Shown here: positions 42,092 through 50,175 of the stretch, one piece after another
Layout: every line of letters begins with the position of its first letter
Numbering within the stretch: the stretch's first letter is position 1
Assembly (NCBI RefSeq): GCF_020711235.1
Contig: NZ_JAJFAV010000014.1
Location: forward strand, 1-64,000
DNA from: Hymenobacter sp. 15J16-1T3B
GTDB taxonomy: Bacteria > Bacteroidota > Bacteroidia > Cytophagales > Hymenobacteraceae
Length of the DNA stretch: 64,000 nt
Direction: 5' to 3'
Program-made: the position numbers and the translations under genes
The notes under the pieces: model-generated
What the model was told of the DNA's origin: nothing
Database searches by the model: none
What the model saw: the letters and a program-made list of their open reading frames with translations, nothing else

Positions 42092-42673
42092 ATGCAGGCC
42101 CCCGCCGATATTCAAGATGTTATTGCGCACATTCGCCACGCGCTGGACCACGCTTTTGCCCGCCTCGATGCCTGGTTTGACCACCCGGCGTCCGAACGGC
42201 AGTACCGGCCGCAAGCGGGCGGCTGGACCGTGGAAGAAGTGCTGGAGCACGTCGGGCTGACCAACCACTTCCTGCTCATTCTCATCGACAAGGGAGCCGC
42301 CAAAGCCCTGAAAAATCAGGCCGGCCTGGACCTGGCCACCGAGCTGCAGGGCTACCGGTTTGCCGATGCGCGCCTCGACGAAATCGGCCTGCACAAGTCG
42401 TTCGAGTGGATGCGGCCCGCCCACATGGAGCCCACGGGCGCCCAGCCGCTGGCCGCGGTGCGCCGGCAGCTGCACGAGCAGCTCCGGCATTGCCACCGGG
42501 TGCTCGATGCACTGCCCCACGGCGAAGGCGTGCGCTACCGCACCACCATGAGCGTGAACGGCTTAGGCAAAATCGACGTGTATCAGTACGTGTACTTTCT
42601 GGCCCGGCACGCCGAGCGCCACCTTGCGCAGCTGGCGCGCATCCGGGAAGAATACCGGGCGGCCACCCGGTAG
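42092..42673 (+). CDS. DinB-like four-helix-bundle protein
   Basis: 193 residues. DinB/YfiT-like metal-binding helix bundle: the first His ligand is in VEEVLEHVGLTNHF, and the second pair in YVYFLARHAERHLAQLARI, both typical positions. Members are often thiol transferases or of unknown function. Convergent with the O-antigen ligase gene: the two stops lie within an 18-bp palindrome. Confidence 0.85.
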   Translation: MQAPADIQDVIAHIRHALDHAFARLDAWFDHPASERQYRPQAGGWTVEEVLEHVGLTNHFLLILIDKGAAKALKNQAGLDLATELQGYRFADARLDEIGLHKSFEWMRPAHMEPTGAQPLAAVRRQLHEQLRHCHRVLDALPHGEGVRYRTTMSVNGLGKIDVYQYVYFLARHAERHLAQLARIREEYRAATR

Positions 42674-42675
42674 CG

Positions 42676-42693
42676 CCGCCGCTTAAGCGGCGG
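42676..42693. terminator. perfect 18-bp palindrome at a convergent gene end
   Basis: ccgccgcttaagcggcgg is fully self-complementary and lies 3 bp after the DinB stop; its centre is the stop codon of the ligase gene on the other strand. A shared 3'-end signal is plausible, without T-runs. Confidence 0.5.
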
Positions 42694-44176
42694 GCTCCGC
42701 CGACGGTAGCGGCCGGTCGGGGGCAGCGGCCGGCTCGCCGAGCCACCGCTGGCACTTGATCAGCACGGCCAGGCTGATGAAGAAGAACGAACCGATTTTA
42801 TCGACTTCGATCAACTCGTTGAGCGTGAGGTGAAAGATGATGACGATAAGCGACAAGGTGGCCGCCAGCACCACTCGGCGCAGGGCGGGCCAGCCGGCCG
42901 CGCGGTGGTAGAGGTTTTCGGCCGTAATCAGGGCCACGCAGAGCAGCACGGCAAACAGCACGAAGCCCGGCACGCCCTGCTCAGCCAGTTGCAGCAGGAA
43001 GTAGTTGTGGGTGGTGGAATGCTCCGGGTTGTCCGACACGTAGGTGCGGAAGCTCTTGACAGTGTAGCGCTTGTACTCCGGGTAGAACGTTGACGGGCCG
43101 CTGCCGGTGACGGGCTTGTCGGCCAGCATGCGGGCGGCGGCCACCCAGCGGTACACCCGCTCCATGCCCGATACGTCCTGCAGCTTGTAGGTCGCCTCCA
43201 GGTGCTTCTCGAAGTTGCCGCCGTTAAACACGGTTTTCTCGAAGTCCGGGGCGTAGAGCATGTAGTTGTTTTGCTGCACGAAGTAGGTCGCGCCGGCGCC
43301 TACCCCCAGCAGCGCGCCCAGCAGCACCCAGCGGGTAAAGCGCAGGCGCATAATCCAGTAGAAGCCGGCCGCAATCGGAATCGAGAGCATGGAGGCCCGG
43401 GTGTAGGAGAAAAACAAGCCGAACACCAGCACCCACACGGCCCACTGCCACCAGCGGCGCGCCCCGCTGCCGGGCGCCGCGTTTTGCCGGCCGTAAAAGG
43501 CGTAGGGCAGCAGCAGCGCCAGCACCGTGGCGTAGATAACGTGGTTGATGTAAAAAGGCTGAATGGCCCAGTTGATGCCGGCAAAGCTGAAGCCCACCGT
43601 GGCGTGGCGCACAGCCGTGTAGAGCACCGTGACGCAGGCCCCGCCCGCGTGGCAGGCGGCCACGCGCCACACGTCGGCCGGGCGGCGCAGCAGCATCAGG
43701 GTAATGAAGAGGAAGGGCCCCAGGTACCAGGTTTTGGCCAGCAGGTACTTCACCGATTTGGTGGTGTCCACCGAAAACAGCGTCGAGACGCCGGCCCAGA
43801 GCAGCATCAGGCCCAGGATGAGGACGATGGGGTGCAGCACCTCGCGGCGGGACAGCTCGATGCGCCCGCTGAGCAGGGCTATGCCCAGGCAGCCCAGCAG
43901 CAGCAGCATGAGCGGCTCCGAGGGCACGTCGAGGGTGAAGGTGCCAATTTTCAGCTCCTGCGAAAACGCCAGCGTGCTCAGCAGCAGGTAGTACAGCCAG
44001 CGCCAATCGATGATGAGCACGCCCACGCCGATGGCCACCAGCGCGGGCAGCACGCCCGCCAGCGGCGAGCGGGCCGCCACCCCGACCACCCCGCCCACCA
44101 GCAGCAGCAGCACGAAGGCCACGAACACCCGCTCCGGGGTGTCGCGGGGGCGCAGCCGGGTCAGCCAGGTATTCAT
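42683..44176 (-). CDS. O-antigen ligase / polymerase (Wzy/WaaL-like) membrane protein
   Basis: 497 residues, about 11-12 membrane helices (VFVAFVLLLLVGGVVGVAA, WLYYLLLSTLAFSQ, HPIVLILGLMLLWAGVSTLF, WAVWVLVFGLFFSYTRASML, GFVLFAVLLCVALITAENLY). A large periplasmic loop contains the Wzy_C-type motif AARMLADKPVTGSGPSTF and HSTTHNYFLLQLAEQGVPG, where catalytic Arg/His residues sit in this family. It polymerises or ligates polysaccharide units at the periplasmic face. It follows the Wzz-like gene in the same direction (52 bp). The ATG complementary to 44174-44176 is used. Confidence 0.88.
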   Translation of the reverse strand: MNTWLTRLRPRDTPERVFVAFVLLLLVGGVVGVAARSPLAGVLPALVAIGVGVLIIDWRWLYYLLLSTLAFSQELKIGTFTLDVPSEPLMLLLLGCLGIALLSGRIELSRREVLHPIVLILGLMLLWAGVSTLFSVDTTKSVKYLLAKTWYLGPFLFITLMLLRRPADVWRVAACHAGGACVTVLYTAVRHATVGFSFAGINWAIQPFYINHVIYATVLALLLPYAFYGRQNAAPGSGARRWWQWAVWVLVFGLFFSYTRASMLSIPIAAGFYWIMRLRFTRWVLLGALLGVGAGATYFVQQNNYMLYAPDFEKTVFNGGNFEKHLEATYKLQDVSGMERVYRWVAAARMLADKPVTGSGPSTFYPEYKRYTVKSFRTYVSDNPEHSTTHNYFLLQLAEQGVPGFVLFAVLLCVALITAENLYHRAAGWPALRRVVLAATLSLIVIIFHLTLNELIEVDKIGSFFFISLAVLIKCQRWLGEPAAAPDRPLPSAEPAA

Positions 44177-44228
44177 AACAGCGGGAAGCGAAGAAAGCGG
44201 ATAAAACGAACCGGGGCGACCCGCCGCA

Positions 44229-45326
44229 CTAGGCGTGCTGCGGGGCTTGGGCCGGGGTGCGGAAGCGGCCCACGTTGCTGCGGTAAATTTCCAGCAGCGC
44301 AATGACCACCACCGAGAGGGCGAAGGTGATGACCATCGACGACACCACGATCAGCCAGCGGATGGGCTTGGATTTCTTGGCGGCCGGGTAGGCTTTCTGC
44401 ACCACGTAGAGCGAAGAAATACGGCCTTTAATGGCCAGTTCGGCCGTTTCGTAGGCCGATTTGGCGCCCACCAAGCGGCTCTGCAGGTCGTTGAAGCGCG
44501 CGTACAGGGTGGTCATCGAATCCGTACCCTGCACGTAGTTCTCCAGGTTGATGACGTTGCCGCCGTCGGCATGGGTCAGCGCGTGCAGGGCCCGGCGCAG
44601 TTCGCGCACCTCGCCGGCGTTGCCAGCGGCTTCGGCCCGGCGCAGCGCCGTTTCGGTTTTGATGATTTCCATGCCCAGGTAGCGGGACTGTTGCTCCAGG
44701 CCGTAGATGCCGTAGCGGCGGCGGCCTTCGAGCAGGGCTTTGCGCGTGCGGTCGTACTCGCTCTGCAGGAAATCGTAACGGGTGCGGTAGAGCCCGAGCA
44801 CGCGGCGGCGGTTTTCGAGCGTGAGTTGCTGGTTAAACGAGTCAATCACGCTCACCAGGGTGTTGGCCACGCGGGCGGCCAGCTGCTTGTCCTCGTCCTG
44901 AAACGTCAGCTCGATGGCGTCGCGGTCGGAGTGCATGATGGTCAGGTTGCCGCTGAACTCGTCCAGCGCAGCCTGTTCGGCCAGCTCCGCGTTGCCCGTC
45001 GTATCGATTTTGTAGTGCTGCTGCAGGCGAAATTTCTGGATGATGTGCTCGGCCACCGGCTGCGAGTTGCCGATGGTGATGACGCGGTCAATGTCCTCGG
45101 TGCGGCCGCTCAACTCCAGCTTGCCCCCTTCGATAACAATGCGGTCGGGGTCAGTGGTCTGCGGGTTGGTGGGATAAAAAACAGCCGTGGATTTGAAGAT
45201 GTTGGGCAGCGTCAGGGCCACCACGATGCTGATGACGGCGGCCAGGCTTACGGCCCCGAGCACCAGGTATTTCCACCGGTTAACAATCGGCCAAAGGCCC
45301 AATAAAGAGTAAGGGCGTGCGGACAT
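44229..45326 (-). CDS. Wzz/chain-length-determinant-like exopolysaccharide protein
   Basis: 365 residues. Two membrane helices: N-terminal (LVLGAVSLAAVISIVVALTL, about 21-40) and C-terminal (WLIVVSSMVITFALSVVVIA, about 325-345). Between them is a large periplasmic domain with long coiled-coil helices (YRTRYDFLQSEYDRTRKALL, TLYARFNDLQSRLVGAKSAY). This is the polysaccharide co-polymerase plan, controlling chain length in Wzy-dependent synthesis. The proline-rich PxG signature of classical Wzz near the second helix is not obvious. It is divergent from the flippase gene, with back-to-back -7 boxes between. Confidence 0.85.
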   Translation of the reverse strand: MSARPYSLLGLWPIVNRWKYLVLGAVSLAAVISIVVALTLPNIFKSTAVFYPTNPQTTDPDRIVIEGGKLELSGRTEDIDRVITIGNSQPVAEHIIQKFRLQQHYKIDTTGNAELAEQAALDEFSGNLTIMHSDRDAIELTFQDEDKQLAARVANTLVSVIDSFNQQLTLENRRRVLGLYRTRYDFLQSEYDRTRKALLEGRRRYGIYGLEQQSRYLGMEIIKTETALRRAEAAGNAGEVRELRRALHALTHADGGNVINLENYVQGTDSMTTLYARFNDLQSRLVGAKSAYETAELAIKGRISSLYVVQKAYPAAKKSKPIRWLIVVSSMVITFALSVVVIALLEIYRSNVGRFRTPAQAPQHA

Positions 45327-45385
45327 GTAGCGCAAAAAAGAAGAATCAGCCCGCCGCCGCGGCCAACTTGCCGGGGCGGACTTGG

Positions 45386-45393
45386 CAAAGCTA
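45386..45393 (-). promoter_or_regulatory. -7 box of the leftward polysaccharide operon
   Basis: caaagcta, read on the minus strand as TAGCTTTG, a perfect -7 element about 60 bp before the Wzz-like start. It faces away from the TAGCTTTG box at 45425-45432. Confidence 0.5.
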
Positions 45394-45424
45394 CCACAAA
45401 AACCGGGTACGCGCCGCTTTTTGG

Positions 45425-45432
45425 TAGCTTTG
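45425..45432 (+). promoter_or_regulatory. -7 box of the rightward polysaccharide operon
   Basis: Perfect TAGCTTTG on the plus strand, 26 bp before the proposed flippase start at 45458. Confidence 0.5.
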
Positions 45433-45457
45433 CGGCCCACCTTCCTGCCTCGCCGCC

Positions 45458-46885
45458 ATCAAACGCTTTTTCGGAAATATCAGCCTAGCCGTCCTGCTCA
45501 ACCTGCTCGTGAAGCCGGGCTGGGTGCTGGCCGAGAACGTGGTGCAGGACCGCATCGGCAACGCGGCCTTCGGCACGTTTGCCGCCTTGCTGAACTTTAC
45601 GCTGGTGCTGGCCTCGGTGTCGGACCTGGGCATTACTCAGCACACCACCAAGCGCGTGGCGGCCGAGCCGGGCTTTTTGCCGGAGTATTTTCCCACGGTG
45701 CTGCCCCTGCGCGGAGCGCTGAGCGTGGTGTTTCTGGTGGTGATGGTAGCCGGCGGCTGGCTGATGGGCTACCGCGGCCACACGCTCACGCTGCTGGCCC
45801 TGATCGGGGCGGGCCTGCTGCTGACGCAGTACGCGCAGTTTTTGCGCGGGGCCGTGCAGGCCCACCAGCACTTCCGCACCGATGCTTGGCTCTCGGTGCT
45901 CGAAAAAGCGCTGATGCTCGGGCTGGTGCTGGCCCTGCTGCCCGTCGGCATTACCCTGGACCGCTACGTGGGCATGCGCACGGCGGCGGCGGCCTTCACC
46001 TTCGTGCTGCTGTATGGGCTGGTCACGCGGTTGTTTGGGCGGGTGGCTTGGCGCCCGCGGCGCGCCCAGGCCGGCGAGCTGCTGCGCGGGTCGTTGCCCT
46101 TCGCGCTCATCACCCTGCTCTACGGCATGAACGAGCGCATCGACATGCTGATGATCGAGCGGCTGGCCTCGCCCCAGGAGGCGGGTTACTACGCCGGCGC
46201 CTACCGCTGGGTCGACGCGGTGATGATGTACCTCTGGACGGTGCTGCCGCTGTTCTTCGCCAAGTTTGCCCACTCCCTGCACAGCCGTGAGGAGCAGCGC
46301 GAGCTGCTCTGGTTCGGGCAGCGCGTGGCCACGGTGCCGCTGCTGTTCGTGGCCGCCTTCGTGCTGTTTCACGGCGAGCTGCTGTTTTTTCAGTTCAAGC
46401 ACAGCACCCCCGCCGAGCTGGCCCGCATGACGCTGTGCGCCCAGCTGCTGTTCCTGAACGTGCTGGTGCACGCCTTTTTTGCCATTTACAGCACCTTGCT
46501 CACCAGCACCTCACACGAGCGGCCGGTAAGCTGGCTGGTGGCCCTGAGCATCGCCCTGAACATTGGGCTGAACGTGGTGCTGCTGCCGCGCTACGGGGCC
46601 GTGGCCGGGGCTCTGAACACGCTCGTCTGCGCCGTGGTGGTGTCGGGCGGCTACGTGTGGCTGGTGCGCCAGCGCGCCGGCGTGGCCGTGCCCTGGGGCC
46701 TGCTGGCCCGGCTAGGCCTGACCTTCGGCGGGCTCTGCGCCGCGTGGTACGGGCTGCAAACCTACGCCCAGCTGCCCTGGCTGGCCGAAAGCGTGGTGGC
46801 CGGGCTGCTCTTCGTGGGCCTGCTCTTCGGCACCGGCGTCGTCAGGGTAGGGGAGCTGCGCGCGGCCCTGAAGAGCAAGGGCTAA
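45458..46885 (+). CDS. polysaccharide flippase (Wzx/MATE-like), start codon unusual
   Basis: About 475 residues, 12-14 membrane helices. Flips lipid-linked oligosaccharide units across the inner membrane. The first canonical start is GTG 45509 (458 residues), but the frame upstream encodes IKRFFGNISLAVLLNLLV directly before KPGWVLAENVVQDRIGNAAF; together these are the standard first helix of Bacteroidota flippases, which normally read LNLLVKPFWIL followed by VQNxVG. The frame is open from 45428 and the only plausible initiator there is ATC at 45458, 26 bp after a perfect -7 box. Either ATC is used, the GTG gives a truncated first helix, or the base is a mutation or assembly error of ATG. A typical ITLLYGMNERIDMLMIERL segment confirms the family. 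Confidence 0.82.
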   Translation: MKRFFGNISLAVLLNLLVKPGWVLAENVVQDRIGNAAFGTFAALLNFTLVLASVSDLGITQHTTKRVAAEPGFLPEYFPTVLPLRGALSVVFLVVMVAGGWLMGYRGHTLTLLALIGAGLLLTQYAQFLRGAVQAHQHFRTDAWLSVLEKALMLGLVLALLPVGITLDRYVGMRTAAAAFTFVLLYGLVTRLFGRVAWRPRRAQAGELLRGSLPFALITLLYGMNERIDMLMIERLASPQEAGYYAGAYRWVDAVMMYLWTVLPLFFAKFAHSLHSREEQRELLWFGQRVATVPLLFVAAFVLFHGELLFFQFKHSTPAELARMTLCAQLLFLNVLVHAFFAIYSTLLTSTSHERPVSWLVALSIALNIGLNVVLLPRYGAVAGALNTLVCAVVVSGGYVWLVRQRAGVAVPWGLLARLGLTFGGLCAAWYGLQTYAQLPWLAESVVAGLLFVGLLFGTGVVRVGELRAALKSKG

Positions 46886-46950
46886 GCGGACCTGACCGCC
46901 AGCCTGGCCCGCCGGGCAACACGCAGACGCGGCTCCTGCGGCGCGCAATC

Positions 46951-46994
46951 AGCACATTAGCACATTCAAACCCATTAGCGAAGCGAAGCACATT
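46951..46994 (+). repeat. three copies of AGCACATT before the GT4 gene
   Basis: agcacatt occurs at 46951-46958, 46959-46966 (direct tandem) and 46987-46994, the last ending on the first base of the TTG start codon. It could be a slippage remnant or a binding site. Confidence 0.5.
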
Positions 46995-48124
46995 TGGATA
47001 TAGCCGTCAACACCCGCTTCCTGCTGCCCGGCGACCAGCTCGAGGGCATCGGGCGTTTCACCTACGAAACGCTGCGGCGCATGGTGCAGCAGCACCCCGA
47101 GCACACGTTTCACTTCTTGTTCGACCGGGCCTTCGACCCGCGCTACCTCTTTGCCCCAAACGTGGTGCCGCACGTGCTCAACCCGCCGGCCCGGCACCCG
47201 CTGCTGTTCGTGGCCTGGTTCGAGGGCGCGGTGGCCGCCTGGCTGCACCGCCACCGCCCGGCCGTGCTGCTGAGCACCGACGGCTTCACCACGCTCCGCA
47301 CCGCGGTGCCGCGCGTGACGGTGGTACACGACCTGGCCTTCGAGCACTTTCCGCAGGACGTGAGCTGGCTGGTGCGCCAGTACTACCACTTCTTCTTCCC
47401 GCGCTTCGTGCGCGCCTCCCGCCGCTTGGTGGCCGTGTCGGAGGCCACCCGCCAGGACCTGGTGCAAACCTACGGCGTCGACCCCGGGCGCATCGACATC
47501 GTCTACAACGCGGCCGATGCGCACTTTCGGCCCCTGCCCGCCGCCGCGCAAACGGCCGTGCGCCGGCAATTCAGCGGCGGCCGGCCCTACATTTTGTTTG
47601 TGGGCGCCCTGCAGCCGCGCAAAAACCTGGTGAACCTGCTGCGGGCCTTCGACCAATTCAAAATCCAGACCGGCTCCGATACCCAGCTGCTCATCGTGGG
47701 CCGCAAGGCCTGGAAAGCCGGGCCCATTTTCGACGTGTACCAGCAGATGCAGCACCAAGGCGCGGTGCAGCTCACCGGCCGCGTCAGCGACGAAGACCTG
47801 GTGCGGCTCTACGCGGCGGCCCGGGCTTGCGCCTACGTGCCTTATTTCGAGGGCTTTGGCATTCCCATCGTGGAGGCGCAGCAAAGCGGCTGCCCGGTGC
47901 TCACCTCCGACCGCAGCTCCATGCCCGAGGTGGCCGGCCCCGGCGGCGCCCTGCTGGCCGACCCCTTTTCCGTCGACGAGCTGGCCGCCGCTCTCACCCA
48001 ACTCGACACGGACGAGGCGTTGCGGACGCGGTTAATTGAGCAAGGTTTGGTAAACTCGCAACGCTTTGGCTGGGACGAAAGCGCCCGGCGGCTTTGGGCC
48101 AGCGTGGAAGCCGCGCTGCGGTAG
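46994..48124 (+). CDS. glycosyltransferase family 4 (GT-B)
   Basis: 376 residues, starting with TTG (MDIAVNTRFLLPGDQLEGIG). GT-B fold: N-terminal acceptor domain with VVHDLAFEHFPQDVSWLVRQ, linker VSEATRQDLVQTYGVDPGRIDIVYN, and C-terminal donor-binding domain with ILFVGALQPRKNLVNLLRAF and the E-x7-E signature YFEGFGIPIVEAQQSGCPVLTSD. Adds a sugar to the growing repeat unit at the cytoplasmic face. It follows the flippase by 108 bp in the polysaccharide cluster. The TTG start is supported by the family N-terminus (IAVNTRFLL). Confidence 0.9.
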   Translation: MDIAVNTRFLLPGDQLEGIGRFTYETLRRMVQQHPEHTFHFLFDRAFDPRYLFAPNVVPHVLNPPARHPLLFVAWFEGAVAAWLHRHRPAVLLSTDGFTTLRTAVPRVTVVHDLAFEHFPQDVSWLVRQYYHFFFPRFVRASRRLVAVSEATRQDLVQTYGVDPGRIDIVYNAADAHFRPLPAAAQTAVRRQFSGGRPYILFVGALQPRKNLVNLLRAFDQFKIQTGSDTQLLIVGRKAWKAGPIFDVYQQMQHQGAVQLTGRVSDEDLVRLYAAARACAYVPYFEGFGIPIVEAQQSGCPVLTSDRSSMPEVAGPGGALLADPFSVDELAAALTQLDTDEALRTRLIEQGLVNSQRFGWDESARRLWASVEAALR

Positions 48125-48150
48125 GGGAGAAGTTAGCTTGTTAACGAGGT

Positions 48151-48165
48151 TTACTATTTAAGTAA
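48151..48165. promoter_or_regulatory. AT-rich dyad upstream of the deacetylase gene
   Basis: ttact-attta-agtaa, a perfect 5-bp dyad in the most AT-rich stretch of the polysaccharide cluster, 146 bp before the deacetylase start. A TACCTTCG -7-like box lies at 48263-48270. Confidence 0.35.
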
Positions 48166-48296
48166 GCGGGTTTAGCAATGGGCGTCAGAGGCTTTGCCAA
48201 GTCGGCCGCGGAAGGCAAGATGCGCCACTCCGGGCTGCGGCGTCAGTCTGACCGGGCGGGCTTACCTTCGCGCCGCCACCAATTTTCCCGCTCTTC

Positions 48297-48926
48297 ATGC
48301 GCCTGCACCGCCTGCCCGACGTGATGCACCGCTGGCTGCCCGGCGCCGTCTGGCAGGGGCCGGCCGCTGCCGCGCCCACCGTCTACCTCACCTTCGACGA
48401 CGGCCCCATTCCCGAAGAAACGCCCTGGGTGCTGGAGCAACTGGCCCGCTTCGACGCCAAGGCGCTGTTTTTCTGCGTGGGCGACAACGTGGAGCGTCAC
48501 CCCGACGTGGCCCGGCAGGTGCTGGCCGCCGGCCAACAGCTCGGCAACCACACCCACCACCACCGCAGCGGCTGGAGCACCCCGCGCGCGGACTACCTGC
48601 AGGACGTGGCCCGCTGCCAGCAGGCCCTGGAGGCGCTGCAGCCCGGCGCCCCGCGCTTTTTCCGGCCGCCCTACGGCCGCATCACGCCCGGCCTGCACCG
48701 CACCCTGCAGCCCGAGTACCAAGTGGTGATGTGGGACCTGCTCACCTGCGACTACGACCGCGCCTACGCCCCCGAGCGCTGCCTGCGTGAAGCGCTGCAC
48801 TACACCCGGCCCGGCGCGGTGGTCGTGTTTCACGACAGCCTCAAGGCCAGCCCCAACTTACGCTACGTGCTGCCACGCTACCTCGAAGCGCTGCGCGAAC
48901 GGGGCTACCAATTTGGCGCGCTCTAG
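48297..48926 (+). CDS. polysaccharide deacetylase (NodB/CE4)
   Basis: 209 residues. The CE4 catalytic motifs are complete: VYLTFDDGPIPEE (Asp34 catalytic base, Asp35 metal ligand), LGNHTHHHRSGW (metal His residues), FRPPYGRITPGL, the WDLLTCDYDR strand and VVVFHDSLKA (catalytic His). It removes N-acetyl groups from polysaccharide or peptidoglycan. No signal peptide is visible, so it is either cytoplasmic or exported in an unusual way. It precedes the GT2 gene by 4 bp. Confidence 0.93.
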   Translation: MRLHRLPDVMHRWLPGAVWQGPAAAAPTVYLTFDDGPIPEETPWVLEQLARFDAKALFFCVGDNVERHPDVARQVLAAGQQLGNHTHHHRSGWSTPRADYLQDVARCQQALEALQPGAPRFFRPPYGRITPGLHRTLQPEYQVVMWDLLTCDYDRAYAPERCLREALHYTRPGAVVVFHDSLKASPNLRYVLPRYLEALRERGYQFGAL

Positions 48927-48930
48927 ACCT

Positions 48931-50040
48931 ATGCTGATCTGGGCATTGTGCGCGTTTTTTGCCGGCTGGTTTGCCGTGCTGCTGGGCTCCTGGCTGCTCT
49001 TTAGCCGGCGCCGGGTGCCGCGGGCCCGGCCGCTGCCCAGCTCGCCGCCCCGGGTGAGCATCCTCATTGCGGCCCGCAACGAAGAAGCCGCCATCGGCCG
49101 CTGCCTGCGCAGCGTGCGGGCCCTCGACTACCCGCCCGCGTGCCTGGAAGTGCTGCTCGGCGACGATGCCAGCACCGACCGCACCGCCGCCGTGGCCGCC
49201 GAGGTCATGCGGGGCTTTGCCGGCTCGTTTCGCATCCTGCCCATCACCGACACCCTGGGCCTGGCCCGCGGCAAGGCCAACGTACTAGCCCACCTGGCCC
49301 GGGCCGCCACCACGGACTTCTTCCTCATCACCGACGCCGACATCGAGCTGCCCCGCGGCTGGGTGCCGGGCCTGCTGGGCCACTGGCAGCCGGGCACGGG
49401 CACCGTCACCGGCCTGACCGTGGTGGGCGGCCCGCGCCTGTTCGACCGCCTGCAGGGCCTCGACTGGCTGATGTCGCTGGCGCTGGTGCAGATGGTGTCG
49501 GACCGCGGGCAGCCCGTGACGGCCATGGGCAACAACATGCTCATCAGCCGCGCCGCCTACGAGGCCGTGGGCGGCTACGAAACGCTGCCGTTTTCCGTCA
49601 CGGAGGACTACGAGCTGTTTCGGGCCGTGCTGGCCCGGGGCTTCGGCTGGCGGAACGTGTTCGAGCCCGCGGTGCTGGCTGAGTCGCTGCCGATGGCCAC
49701 CTGGCGCGGCTTGCTGCACCAGCGGCGGCGCTGGCTGCGCGGCGTGGAAGCCCTGCCGGCGCACATTCAGGCGGGCCTGATCTACTACGCCGGCTTCTAC
49801 CCAGCCCTGGCCGTGGCCGGCTGGCACGGGGGCGCCGGGGCGGTGCTGGGCATTTGGGGCGCCAAAATGCTAGCCCAGGGCCTGCTGGCCGGCAGCGCCT
49901 TCCGCCACGCCGGCCGCCGCGCGCCCCTGCACCTGCTGCCGCTGTTCGAGCTCTACACCCTGGCCGTCACGGCTGGCCTGACGTGGTTTCGCCTGAGCGG
50001 CCGCGCCTTCGAGTGGAAAGGCCGGCGCTACCGGCAATGA
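48931..50040 (+). CDS. membrane glycosyltransferase family 2
   Basis: 369 residues. N-terminal helix (LIWALCAFFAGWFAVLLGSWLLF), GT-A domain with VSILIAARNEEAAIGRCL, LLGDDASTDRTAAVA, the DxD motif in FLITDADIELPRGW, TEDYELFRAVLARG and the QRRRWLRG motif, then two or three C-terminal helices (LIYYAGFYPALAVAGW, LYTLAVTAGLTWFRL). It ends FEWKGRRYRQ, close to YRWKGRQVRA of the GT2 at 37316-38485, so the two are paralogues. Starts 4 bp after the deacetylase stop. Last gene of the polysaccharide cluster. Confidence 0.9.
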   Translation: MLIWALCAFFAGWFAVLLGSWLLFSRRRVPRARPLPSSPPRVSILIAARNEEAAIGRCLRSVRALDYPPACLEVLLGDDASTDRTAAVAAEVMRGFAGSFRILPITDTLGLARGKANVLAHLARAATTDFFLITDADIELPRGWVPGLLGHWQPGTGTVTGLTVVGGPRLFDRLQGLDWLMSLALVQMVSDRGQPVTAMGNNMLISRAAYEAVGGYETLPFSVTEDYELFRAVLARGFGWRNVFEPAVLAESLPMATWRGLLHQRRRWLRGVEALPAHIQAGLIYYAGFYPALAVAGWHGGAGAVLGIWGAKMLAQGLLAGSAFRHAGRRAPLHLLPLFELYTLAVTAGLTWFRLSGRAFEWKGRRYRQ

Positions 50041-50093
50041 CGGTGGCATGGGTTGCGGGGCCGCGCGGCAATTCGCCGTGCAGCCCACTTTCG

Positions 50094-50101
50094 TAGCTTT
50101 G
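50094..50101 (+). promoter_or_regulatory. -7 box of the tatD-like gene
   Basis: Perfect TAGCTTTG, 74 bp before the GTG start. No clear TTG at -33. Confidence 0.45.
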
Positions 50102-50175
50102 TCCCGTCCCCCATTGTCCCCAAACCCGTGAACCGGAGGAAAGCGTAAGCCAAATCCGGAAAACCTTCTACATCC

